Source of the DNA: Streptomyces sp. SUK 48
Lineage (GTDB): Bacteria > Actinomycetota > Actinomycetes > Streptomycetales > Streptomycetaceae
Assembly (NCBI RefSeq): GCF_009650765.1
Contig: NZ_CP045740.1
Span: forward strand, 2,046,001 to 2,110,000
DNA length: 64,000 bases
Direction of reading: 5' to 3'
The position numbers and the translations under genes are program-made. Positions 23,447 to 31,061 of the stretch are shown here, piece after piece. The notes under the pieces were generated by a model, which worked only from the letters and a program-made list of their open reading frames with translations, had not been told where the DNA came from and did no database searches. How positions within the stretch are numbered: position 1 is the stretch's first letter; each line of letters opens with the position of its first letter.

Positions 23447-24670
23447 TCAGCCCTCGGCGGACGGGGCGTTCGCACGGCCCCGGGTCATCGTGCGGTCGAT
23501 CAGGACGACGGGGACGGTGAGGACGGCCAGACCGGCGCCGAGCCAGGGGATGGCGGTCAGCCCGGCCCCGGCGCCGAGTGCCACGCCGGCGAGGAGGGGC
23601 ACCAGGCTGATGCCGAGCTGGAACATGGAGACGGCGGTGGCGCCGGCGAGGGTGGGCGCCCCGGCCGCGACCGTGAACACCCGCCCGTAGATGGCCGGGT
23701 TGAGCACGAATCCCGCGACGCCCAGGATCAGCACCAGCGGGACGACGGCCACCGCGTGGTGGGCGAACAGCGCGAGCAGTACGGAGGCGGCCAGGATGCC
23801 GGCCGCGCCGGCCAGCAGCGCGTGATGAGGGCGTCCGTCGGAGATCCGGCCGCCGATGGACAGCCCGACGAAGGCGCCGACACCGAACAGGACCAGGACC
23901 GCGGGCACCCACACCGTACGGATGCCGGTGATGTCGGTGAGGAAGGCCGCGAGGTAGTTGTAGGAGATCATGTAGGCGGCGGTGCTCAGCAGGGTCGCCG
24001 CGTACACGACCCACAGCTGCGGCTGCTTCATGGTGCGCAGTTCCCGCCGCACGCTGGGCTCCTGCGCGGCCCGGGTGACGGGCACGGCGGCGACCGTGGA
24101 GATCGCGCCGAGGGCGGTGAGGGCGACGACCGCCCAGAAGCCGCCCTGCCAGGAGGTGAAGTGGCTCAGCAGCGCACCGGCCGGGCCGCCGGCCACCATC
24201 GCCACGCTGAGCCCGCTGACCACCACGCCCGAGGCGCGGGCGGTGCGGTCGGGGGTGACCAGGCTGATCGCGGTGACCGCGGCGACCGCCCAGAACCCGG
24301 CGTAGGCGAGGCCGCACAGGAAGCGGGTGACCAGCAGGATGGCGAAGTTGTCACTGATCAGGCCGATCGCCACCAGGACGGCGAAGAGGGCCTGGGAGAC
24401 CACCAGGGCGGCACGGCGCGGCCAGCGCAGGGTCAGCACGGCCAGCGGCGGACCGCCGAGCACCACGCCGATGGCGAACGCCGAGATCAGCGCGCCCGCC
24501 TCGGACAGCGAGATGTTGAGGTCGTCGGCGATGTCGGGGAGCACACCGGCGAGCAGGAACTCGGCGCTGCCCATGGCGAACAGGCTGAACGCGAGCAGGT
24601 AGACCCCGAGCGGGAGCCGGCCGGTGGCCTTGCCGTCGGCCGCCTGGAGCTGTTCGGTCTGGGCGCTCAT
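23447..24670 (-). CDS. hlmH: MFS drug exporter, 12 TM (HlmH type)
   Basis: 407-residue DHA1-family transporter: YLLAFSLFAMGSAEFLLAGVLPDIADDLNIS, motif A-like region GGPPLAVLTLRWPRR, about 12 hydrophobic segments, C-terminal TRGRANAPSAEG. It probably exports the dithiolopyrrolone product and gives self-resistance. The ATG at 24670 overlaps the stop of a 26-codon leader ORF (ATGA), so translation is coupled. Confidence 0.9.
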   Translation of the reverse strand: MSAQTEQLQAADGKATGRLPLGVYLLAFSLFAMGSAEFLLAGVLPDIADDLNISLSEAGALISAFAIGVVLGGPPLAVLTLRWPRRAALVVSQALFAVLVAIGLISDNFAILLVTRFLCGLAYAGFWAVAAVTAISLVTPDRTARASGVVVSGLSVAMVAGGPAGALLSHFTSWQGGFWAVVALTALGAISTVAAVPVTRAAQEPSVRRELRTMKQPQLWVVYAATLLSTAAYMISYNYLAAFLTDITGIRTVWVPAVLVLFGVGAFVGLSIGGRISDGRPHHALLAGAAGILAASVLLALFAHHAVAVVPLVLILGVAGFVLNPAIYGRVFTVAAGAPTLAGATAVSMFQLGISLVPLLAGVALGAGAGLTAIPWLGAGLAVLTVPVVLIDRTMTRGRANAPSAEG

Positions 24671-24747
24671 CGGCGGCCACCTCCGGGCTGCTCGGGGCCG
24701 GTCGGCGCGGCGTCGCGGTGCGCCGGCCCGGGAGTGGTCATACGCAT
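24667..24747 (-). CDS. 26-residue leader peptide coupled to the exporter gene
   Basis: MRMTTPGPAHRDAAPTGPEQ, then PGGGRR. The ATG at 24747 has a strong AAGGAG 7 nt upstream, while the exporter itself has only a weak site, and the ORF's TGA overlaps the exporter ATG. It is either a translational leader that controls exporter synthesis or an independent small peptide. It has no cysteine and no clear RiPP features. Confidence 0.55.
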   Translation of the reverse strand: MRMTTPGPAHRDAAPTGPEQPGGGRR

Positions 24748-24908
24748 GGGCGAACTCCTTGTTCGGGTTGTTCGGGCATGCGGATCAGGGCGGGTGGCGC
24801 GGCGTCCTGACGGGCGGGGGGAGTCGCGGCCACGTGCTGAGCGGTGCCTCGGCGATCCGCGTCTTCGTGGTGATCACCACTGGTGCCCATGCTGGGACCG
24901 GGCGTGGC

Positions 24909-24939
24909 CGGCGGACAACATTTGTTGCCGATACCGGGA
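24909..24939 (-). promoter_or_regulatory. 31-bp conserved element, copy 3 (exporter leader region)
   Basis: On the minus strand TCCCGGTATCGGCAACAA then ATGTTGTCCGCCG, 22/31 identical to copy 1 with the CGGCAACAA core intact. It lies 161 nt before the 26-codon leader ORF and 238 nt before the exporter start. ACAACATTTGTTG within it is a nearly perfect palindrome. Confidence 0.6.
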
Positions 24940-24988
24940 CGTCCCCGGGCGGTCGGTCGGGGTTGCGGCCACTCAAGGCGGCGGCCGG

Positions 24989-25453
24989 TCAGTCGTCGCC
25001 GGGGGCGGCCTCGCCCCAGCCCCACTTCTTGACCGTCGTACGAGTGCCGGGTCCGACGCCCGGCTGCGAGTTGGCCATGGCGCGGCGCGAGCCGAACTCG
25101 ATGTAGCCGATGAACGCCGAGCGGAACTCCGCGTCCTGCGGGAGCCCCACCACGTCCATGGCCTCCCGCATCAGCTCCACCCAGCGTTCCCGCTGGGCGG
25201 GTTCGATGGCCCGGTCGCGATGCCGGGAGACCATGTGCCGGTAGCCGCCGTGGTGCCGGGTGTAGTCCGCCGGGCCGCCGAGCACCTCGCCGAGGAAGGT
25301 GGCGACGTGCTGGGGGTGGTCGTCCGACATCCGGGCGAAGAGCGGAGCGAGCAGTTCGTCCTTGCGAACGCGAGAGTAGAACTCCTCCGTGAGCCGGCTC
25401 AGCGCCTCGGCGCCGCCGGCCCACTCGTAGAGGGTGGGAGTCTGGTCCGTCAC
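24989..25453 (-). CDS. hlmG: Group II truncated haemoglobin (HlmG type)
   Basis: 154 aa: TLYEWAGGAEALSRLTEEFY, LLAPLFARMSDDHPQHVATFLGEVLGG, GGYRHMVSRHRDRAIEPAQRERWV with the proximal histidine region. A globin is a conserved, unexplained member of holomycin-type clusters; O2 or NO/redox handling for the flavoenzyme oxidations is a plausible role. Confidence 0.9.
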   Translation of the reverse strand: MTDQTPTLYEWAGGAEALSRLTEEFYSRVRKDELLAPLFARMSDDHPQHVATFLGEVLGGPADYTRHHGGYRHMVSRHRDRAIEPAQRERWVELMREAMDVVGLPQDAEFRSAFIGYIEFGSRRAMANSQPGVGPGTRTTVKKWGWGEAAPGDD

Positions 25454-25523
25454 GATGTCGCCTTTCGCTGGGTGGGACCGGGTGGAGGGGGCGGGTGGGA
25501 CCGGGTGGAGGGTGGCGCGGTGG

Positions 25524-26396
25524 TCAGGCGGCGTACAGGTCGAAGGTCGGGGTCGGCCTGCCGCCCTGGGTGAGGACGTCCAGCCGGGGATCGACCGTCA
25601 GCATCGCCTCGTGCAGCCGCTGGAGCTGCGGCGCGGGCTCCAGACCGAGTTCGTCCACCAGCCGGCGGCGCAGGGCGCGGTAGAGCTCCAGCGCCGAGGA
25701 CCGTCGTCCCGAGCGGTAGAACGCGACCATGGCCTGGGCGTGCAGCCGCTCGTTCTTGGGGTGACGGCTCGTCAGTTCGACCAGTTCGGCGATGAGTTCG
25801 CCGTGCCGGCCGAGCCGCAGTTCGGCGTCGACGAGCCGCTCGGTGGCGAGCAGCCTGCCCTCCTCCAGCCGGGCCGCCTGGACGCGCAGCGGCTCCCCGG
25901 CGGGCACGTCGACCAGGGCCGGTCCCCGCCACAGCGCCAGCGCGTCGCGCAGCAGCAGGGCGGTCCGCTCCCCCTCGCCGTCCGCGAAGGCCGTATGGCC
26001 CGCCCGGGCCGCCCGCCGGAACGCGAAGGCGTCGACGTCGTCCTCCGCGACCCGCAGCAGATAGCCGCCGTGGCCGGTGGCCAGCAACTGCCGGGCGCGG
26101 TACCGGCCGTCCGGACCGCCCGAGCCGTCTGGGCCAATCGCGCCGTCTGGGCCGTCCGCGCCGCCGAGTGCGGTCGCCAGGGTGCGGCGCAGCCGCAGGA
26201 CGTAGGTCTGGACGGTGCTGTGCGCGGTGCGCGGCGGCCGGGGCCCCCACACCTCCTCGATCAGGGTGGTCACCGGCACGAGCCGCCCCGGGTGAAGGGC
26301 GAGGAGCGCCAGGATCTGCCGCTCTTTTCCCGCCGCCGGGGTGACCGGAACTCCGCCGGCCACTGCGTGCAGGGGGCCCAGAACCTGAATCTTCAC
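25524..26396 (-). CDS. SARP-family transcriptional activator (winged helix + BTAD)
   Basis: 290 aa: N-terminal OmpR-type winged helix (MKIQVLGPLHAVAGG, AAGKERQILALLALHPGRLV, TVQTYVLRLRRTLA), then a bacterial transcriptional activation domain (VDAFAFRRAARAG to LVDELGLEPAPQLQRLHEAML). A GPDG-repeat insert (about residues 80-100) interrupts the C-terminal end of the DNA-binding domain. It is preceded by the same operator and promoter arrangement as the NRPS gene, so it is probably part of the regulated set. Confidence 0.88.
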   Translation of the reverse strand: MKIQVLGPLHAVAGGVPVTPAAGKERQILALLALHPGRLVPVTTLIEEVWGPRPPRTAHSTVQTYVLRLRRTLATALGGADGPDGAIGPDGSGGPDGRYRARQLLATGHGGYLLRVAEDDVDAFAFRRAARAGHTAFADGEGERTALLLRDALALWRGPALVDVPAGEPLRVQAARLEEGRLLATERLVDAELRLGRHGELIAELVELTSRHPKNERLHAQAMVAFYRSGRRSSALELYRALRRRLVDELGLEPAPQLQRLHEAMLTVDPRLDVLTQGGRPTPTFDLYAA

Positions 26397-26464
26397 GAGT
26401 CCTCCGTAATATCACCGTGAAGTGCCTGGTCTCGGTAATTCCATGTGGCGATGGCCACGAGAGG

Positions 26465-26509
26465 AACGTAGGAGTGCGGGGCCGGGGGCCTCAATACGGT
26501 GGCACCGTA
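26465..26509 (-). promoter_or_regulatory. Promoter and palindromic operator of the SARP gene
   Basis: TACGGT-GGC-ACCGTA (26495-26509), then on the minus strand TTGAGG (26494-26489), an 18-nt spacer and TACGTT (26470-26465). This matches the NRPS promoter element for element. A further ACCGTA half-site lies at 26516-26521. Confidence 0.72.
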
Positions 26510-26680
26510 GGGCTGACCGTAGAATCTGAGCCGTACCGCACGCGTTTCCCGAAAAGGGCGACGGAGCGTGCCGCACGAAGGCGCTCCCGGAATTCGGGCA
26601 GGCCGAAGGGCGCGTTCTCCCCCGGTGCGGAACAGGGAAAGAGAACGCGCTCTCACCGAATACCGCGCCCGGTGGTCCGG

Positions 26681-27574
26681 TCAGGCGCGGCGGCCCGCGC
26701 ACAGACGCGCGGTGTGCACCGTGACCGCCCTGAGGTAGAAGGCGTCGGGCCGCCACAGGATGCCGGTGCAGGCGTCGCCGTCCAGGAGCTGTTCCACGGT
26801 CAGCCGGTCGGCGAGGTCGAGCCGGTCGCCGATCTCGGCGAGCAGCCGGGCCAGCCGGGCGCGCAGGTATCCGCGTGCGGCCGGCCCCAGCGGAGCGGGC
26901 AGGTCGATCAGGAAGGTGCGGGTACCGGCCGGTACGAGGCCGGCCGCGGCCATCAACCGCGGCCAGTCCTCGACCACGGAGGTGGCACCGGGCAGCCGGG
27001 CCCGCCGCTCGGCGAACCGGTCCTCCAGCGCCGCGTCCAGCCGTGCCTGCAACCCAGGGCGGCCGATGCCGATGTCACGGGGCAGGAAACGGGGCGGAAG
27101 GCCGCGTTCGCAGACGGCGAGCAGTCCGCCGGGGCGCAGGGCGGACGCCAGGCTCGTCACGGCCGCCTGCTGGTCGCCCAGGTGACGGCAGACGTTGCCG
27201 GTCCAGACCAGATCGGCGGGGCCCAGGGCGCCGAACTCCTCGGGCTGTTCGGCCGGCCGGGTGCTGAGCCGGCCGGTCAGACCGAGTGCCGCGGCCCTGG
27301 TCCTCGCCCGGACCAGCTGCGAGGGGGACCGGTCGACCGCGACGACCTCCGCCCGGGGGAAGACACGGGCCAGTTCGCAGGAGGCCGCACCCGGCCCGCT
27401 GCCCACGTCCAGCACCCGGCGGACCGCCGCCACCCGGTCCGCGGGCACGAGCAGGTCCCGCAGCCAGCCGGCCGCCTCCGCCAGGAAACCGGAGTGCGGC
27501 TCCACCGCCAGTTCCGCCTCCGGTCCGGCGGCGAGGTCGTCGCCGCCGACATCCTCGATGTGGTGTGTGGTCAT
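26681..27574 (-). CDS. SAM-dependent methyltransferase co-controlled with the dithiol oxidase
   Basis: 297 aa. Motif I VLDVGSGPGAASCELARVFP, VVAVDRSPSQLVRARTRAAALG, motif post-II DLVWTGNVCRHLGDQQAAV, and LRPGGLLAVCERGLP. The C-terminal 100 residues resemble small-molecule O/S/N-methyltransferases. GGAGG lies 7 nt before the ATG at 27574. The 31-bp element 38 nt upstream is nearly identical in sequence and spacing to that of the dithiol oxidase. This suggests a self-protection role, such as S-methylation of the reduced dithiol, although N-methylation of the product is also possible. Confidence 0.85.
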   Translation of the reverse strand: MTTHHIEDVGGDDLAAGPEAELAVEPHSGFLAEAAGWLRDLLVPADRVAAVRRVLDVGSGPGAASCELARVFPRAEVVAVDRSPSQLVRARTRAAALGLTGRLSTRPAEQPEEFGALGPADLVWTGNVCRHLGDQQAAVTSLASALRPGGLLAVCERGLPPRFLPRDIGIGRPGLQARLDAALEDRFAERRARLPGATSVVEDWPRLMAAAGLVPAGTRTFLIDLPAPLGPAARGYLRARLARLLAEIGDRLDLADRLTVEQLLDGDACTGILWRPDAFYLRAVTVHTARLCAGRRA

Positions 27575-27612
27575 ACGGTCACCTCCGGCGGCCAGCATGA
27601 GCATGCCGGGCA

Positions 27613-27643
27613 GGCCGGGCAAATCTTGTTGCCGTTTCCGGAA
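27613..27643 (-). promoter_or_regulatory. 31-bp conserved element, copy 2 (before the methyltransferase)
   Basis: On the minus strand TTCCGGAAACGGCAACAA then GATTTGCCCGGCC. It is 28/31 identical to copy 1 and ends 38 nt before the ATG, the same spacing as copy 1. Confidence 0.75.
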
Positions 27644-27663
27644 TCCCGGCGGGCGGCGGCCGG

Positions 27664-28416
27664 TCAGCGGGCCGCGGCCGCCCGGACGTGGCGCACCGCC
27701 GGCGGGCGGAGCAGGTCCCGGGTGAAGATGTCCAGCAGGTCCCAGCCGGCCGTGAGCGGGAAGTAGTGGCCGCCGGGCAGGGTCTGGGTGCGCAGCGAAC
27801 CGCGGGTGCACAGGCGCCAGCCGGCCGGTCCGGCGGCGGCAGCGCGGTCGTCCCGCCCGGTCATGAGGGTGACCGGGCAGTGCACGACATGGCGCGGATC
27901 GCGCCGGTACGCCGCCAGGACGGCGCGGTCCGCGCGCAGCGCGGCGAGCACCCGGCCGGCCCGCCGGGGGTCCTGCGCACCCGGTGGTATCCGGCCGCAC
28001 TCACCGAGCCTGCGCAGCAGTTCGGCGTCCGGCAGCCCGGCGTCCGGCGGGCCGCCCGCGGGCCGCCCGGCCGCCGGGCGGTGCGGCAGTGCGGCGCCGG
28101 AGACGTAGAGCCTTTCGGCCACGGCGTCGTGCTCCCATTCGAGGCGGGCGGCGATCTCGTACGCGAGGAGCGCGCCGAAGCCGTGCCCGTAGAGCGCGAA
28201 GGGCCGGTCGCGCATGCGGACCACGTACGGCATGACCTCGGCCAGCAGGTGCTCCATCCGGGAGCAGGGGCGGGTGCGCGGATGGCGCCCGCGGCCCGGC
28301 AGTTCCACGGGCGTGACGACCACGGCGGGGCCGAGCGCCTCGCGCCAGGGCAGATAGACGCCCGCCGACACGCCTTCGAAGGGCAGGCAGAACAGGCGTA
28401 CCGAGCCGTCGCTCAC
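27664..28416 (-). CDS. Type II thioesterase
   Basis: 250 aa: VRLFCLPFEGVSAGVYLPWREAL, VELPGRGRHPRTRP, and nucleophile region ALYGHGFGALLAYEIAARL. The nucleophile elbow reads G-H-G-F-G where GHSMG is usual, so the serine appears replaced by glycine. The C-terminal histidine is present (PGGHYFPL). GTG at 28416 overlaps the upstream gene's stop (GTGA). It is either inactive as a hydrolase or used for another purpose. The cluster has a second thioesterase at 12924-13649 with an intact GHSFG. Confidence 0.82.
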   Translation of the reverse strand: MSDGSVRLFCLPFEGVSAGVYLPWREALGPAVVVTPVELPGRGRHPRTRPCSRMEHLLAEVMPYVVRMRDRPFALYGHGFGALLAYEIAARLEWEHDAVAERLYVSGAALPHRPAAGRPAGGPPDAGLPDAELLRRLGECGRIPPGAQDPRRAGRVLAALRADRAVLAAYRRDPRHVVHCPVTLMTGRDDRAAAAGPAGWRLCTRGSLRTQTLPGGHYFPLTAGWDLLDIFTRDLLRPPAVRHVRAAAAR

Positions 28417-28937
28417 CGGTCGCCCACCGGCCCGCCGAGCAGGGCGGGAAGCGCCGGGGCGCCGGCCCCGGACCGCGGGGGCCGCGGGGCGCCGGGGCGC
28501 GGCGGTGACGGTTCCGGGTGCCGCGAGGGGCCGCCGCGCAGCAGTACGCCGTACTCCTCGGCGGTCTCGGACAGCAGCCGCGCTCCGGCGCCGCGGTCCA
28601 GCAGGCCGCGGGCGTAGCGCCAGGCGAAGGTCCAGGTCCGGTCGGTGCGCCGGATGAGGGTGGCGCGCATCGGCGGCCCCTCCTCGCGGGCGAGTCCGGT
28701 GGCCGCCTCCGCGGCCAGCCGCTCGGCGAGCCGCGCGTCCTGCACGGCCGGGTGGGTGGCCCGCCAGTCCACCGCCTGGAGCGGGAACCGGGCCTCGGCG
28801 AGGGCCCCGCGCAGGGCCGGGGAGGCCGCCCGTACGGACTGCCATGCCTGCTCGTAGACGTACGGCAGGATGCCGGTCAGGGACAGGACGAACTGCTCGG
28901 TACGACAGCCACCGGGCTGCTGACTGGTCGCGGGCAC
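28413..28937 (-). CDS. Degenerate stand-alone condensation-domain fragment
   Basis: About 174 aa from GTG 28937 (AAGGA 12 nt upstream; a GTG at 28997 is an alternative). FVLSLTGILPYVYEQAWQSV, SPALRGALAEARFPLQAVDW and MRATLIRRTDRTWTFAWRYA follow the N-terminal lobe of NRPS C domains. Where HHxxxDG is expected the sequence reads RYARGLLDRGAG, so the catalytic histidines are absent. The C-terminal lobe is missing and replaced by a Pro-rich tail. Holomycin clusters contain a stand-alone C domain; this is probably its reduced counterpart. Confidence 0.6.
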   Translation of the reverse strand: MPATSQQPGGCRTEQFVLSLTGILPYVYEQAWQSVRAASPALRGALAEARFPLQAVDWRATHPAVQDARLAERLAAEAATGLAREEGPPMRATLIRRTDRTWTFAWRYARGLLDRGAGARLLSETAEEYGVLLRGGPSRHPEPSPPRPGAPRPPRSGAGAPALPALLGGPVGDR

Positions 28938-29050
28938 GTGGGGACCGATCCTTCCACCGGGTTTCCGCCAACAGGACGGAGGAACGGGACGGGACACGCG
29001 GTGCCGCCTTCCGTGCGCGGGTCACCGGGCACCGGCTCTGAGCCGTGCCG

Positions 29051-29096
29051 ACCGTACTGGTGCGGTACCCGTGAACATCAATACGGTGGGACCGAA
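29051..29096 (-). promoter_or_regulatory. Promoter and palindromic operator of the C-domain/thioesterase operon
   Basis: TACGGT-GGG-ACCGAA (29082-29096), then on the minus strand TTGATG (29081-29076), a 19-nt spacer and TACGGT (29056-29051). Third member of the family, slightly diverged in one half-site. Confidence 0.62.
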
Positions 29097-29420
29097 GCAC
29101 TGGCCGAAGAAACACGCTCCGGAACCTGGTGGCGAACCGGCTGTACAAATTCAGCGGGTACTCGTGCTAGCGTCGGGAGCATCAGAGGTGTACGCCGTTC
29201 ACCGGTGTCCGCGGGGGAGCCGTGAGGGAAATCTCGGACGTACTTCCCGCGTTCCCTGGCGAAATCCTTTCCATGATGGCCGTGATGGTTCCGCCATGAT
29301 CGGAAAAAGCGCTTGATCGAGCTGATTCCGGCGTGATTTACAGGCTCTGCCTTTCTGAGCCCCCCTTCGAATTCCTCGTCACCCAGGTCGTGCACTGTTC
29401 AGGCAGGAGGTGTGGGCCCG

Positions 29421-31061
29421 GTGCCCCGGGAACTGTTCGGCAGGAGCGAAGAAGCAAGGATCATCGTCGAGTTGCTCGACTCCGCCACCACCGGCACGGG
29501 AGCGACCGCGCTGGTGGAAGGCATCATCGGGACCGGTAAGACGGCACTCCTGCGCTGGGCCGAGGGGAGCGCCCGCGAGCGGGGCATGGTGATGCTGTCG
29601 GCCACCGCGTCCCCGGCCGAGCAGCGGTTCCCGCTGGGAATCGTGCACCAGCTTCTCGGGACGCTGCCCGAGACGTCGGGCCTGTGGGACCGGGCCTTCG
29701 CGCGGTGCGGCGCCTTTGACGGCACCACGGACCCGGCCTGTCCCGACTATCCGCTGCTCGCAAAGCTGTGCGCGGGTCTGGGCCGGGCCGCCCGCCACAC
29801 CCCGGTCCTGCTGACGGTCGACTGCGTCCAGCACACCGACCGTCAGTCCCTGATGTGGCTGGGGTTCCTGGCCCGCCGCCTGGAGAACCTGCCGGTGGCG
29901 CTGCTCGCCACGAAGCGCTGCGGGGAACCGGCGTCCGACCAGCATCTGCTGGTCGAGTTCATGGAGGGCGTCCGCCCCGACCGCCATATCCACCTGCACG
30001 ACCTGAGCCCGAGCGCCGCCCTCGATCTCGCCGCCGCGCTCTGCGGCCACGGCCAGGAGTCCGTGGGCGCGCTCATCGCGGAGAGCGGCGGCAATCCGTA
30101 CCTGCTGACCGAACAGATACGCACCGTTCCCGCGGTCCGGGTCACCCCGCTGCACGCCACCGGGGACAAGCGTTCCCCGGGCCACGCGCCGGCCGACCCG
30201 CCGGAGCGGCGGACCCGCCTGGACGCGGTCAAGGAGCGCATCCTGTGCCTGATCCGGCGGCTCGATCCGCATGGCGTGCAGGTCGCCCGCGCGGCCTGCG
30301 TCCTGGGCGCCCCGCTGGACGCGGCCCTGCTCGCCGCCCTGTGCGGCATCCCCACGGAGGGTGCCTGCCGCTGTCTGGGCAGGCTCACCGAGTCGGGTCT
30401 GCTGCACCCCGACGACCTGAGATTCCGCCATCCCCTGCTGGCCGAGCTGCTCTACCAGGACATCCCGTGCGCCGAACGTGCCGAGCTGCACCGGATCGCC
30501 GCGCACTGCCTGCGGCTGCGCGACGCCCCGGCCCAGGCGGTCACCACCCATCTGCTGCGCTCGCACCGGCTGGACGAGCCCTGGATGACCCGGCTGCTCC
30601 TGGACAGCGCCCACGACATGGCCGGAGCCGATCCGGCGGGCGCCCGCCGGCTGATCGAGAAGGCGGTGCTGCACGGCCTTCCGCCGGAACTGGCCGCGCG
30701 CGCCGAGGACTTGCGCGTGCAGGTGCTCACCCGGCTCGACCTGCCCGCGGCCGCGGGCGCGCTGACCGCGCGCGCCGCCGTCTGCGCCGGTCCCGCCGAG
30801 CGATGTCGACAGGCCCTGGAACTGGCCCAGATACTGCTGCGTCTCGATGAACTACCGCGGGCCCGCTCCGTTTTGGAGGAGGCTCAGCGGGAGGTCGGGA
30901 CCCGGGACCCCGTGGCGGCCGCGCGGCTGCGCCGGGGTCTCGTCCATGTCCGGCTGCTCGACGGGAGCTACCGGCCCGGGGAGGGGGCGAGGGCCGGCTG
31001 GAGCGGGTGCTGCTGCTGCGTGCCGCCCGCGGCGACTCGGCGCCCGCGGTACGGCGGATAG
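29421..31061 (+). CDS. LAL-type LuxR regulator, N-terminal part (frameshifted)
   Basis: AAA+ ATPase part of a large LuxR regulator: Walker A VEGIIGTGKTALL, Walker B-like PVLLTVDCVQH, then helical repeats to about codon 525, where the frame runs into WSGCCCCVPPAATRRPRYGG and stops. I chose the GTG at 29421 (MPRELFGRSEEARII) because GGAGG at 29406-29410 is 10 nt upstream; the GTG at 29412 is too close. The protein continues in another frame from about 30990: one G added to the five-G run at 30983-30987 joins them as PGEGGEGRLERVLLLR. The full length would be about 944 aa. Confidence 0.8.
   Translation: MPRELFGRSEEARIIVELLDSATTGTGATALVEGIIGTGKTALLRWAEGSARERGMVMLSATASPAEQRFPLGIVHQLLGTLPETSGLWDRAFARCGAFDGTTDPACPDYPLLAKLCAGLGRAARHTPVLLTVDCVQHTDRQSLMWLGFLARRLENLPVALLATKRCGEPASDQHLLVEFMEGVRPDRHIHLHDLSPSAALDLAAALCGHGQESVGALIAESGGNPYLLTEQIRTVPAVRVTPLHATGDKRSPGHAPADPPERRTRLDAVKERILCLIRRLDPHGVQVARAACVLGAPLDAALLAALCGIPTEGACRCLGRLTESGLLHPDDLRFRHPLLAELLYQDIPCAERAELHRIAAHCLRLRDAPAQAVTTHLLRSHRLDEPWMTRLLLDSAHDMAGADPAGARRLIEKAVLHGLPPELAARAEDLRVQVLTRLDLPAAAGALTARAAVCAGPAERCRQALELAQILLRLDELPRARSVLEEAQREVGTRDPVAAARLRRGLVHVRLLDGSYRPGEGARAGWSGCCCCVPPAATRRPRYGG

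Noticed and set aside
24738..24890. 50-codon ORF as an independent gene or RiPP precursor
   Set aside because: No ribosome site, no precursor features and no adjacent modification enzymes of a RiPP type; kept only as a possible leader in a finding.
29412..29420. GTG at 29412 as LAL start
   Set aside because: It lies 1 nt after the GGAGG; the GTG at 29421 has proper spacing.
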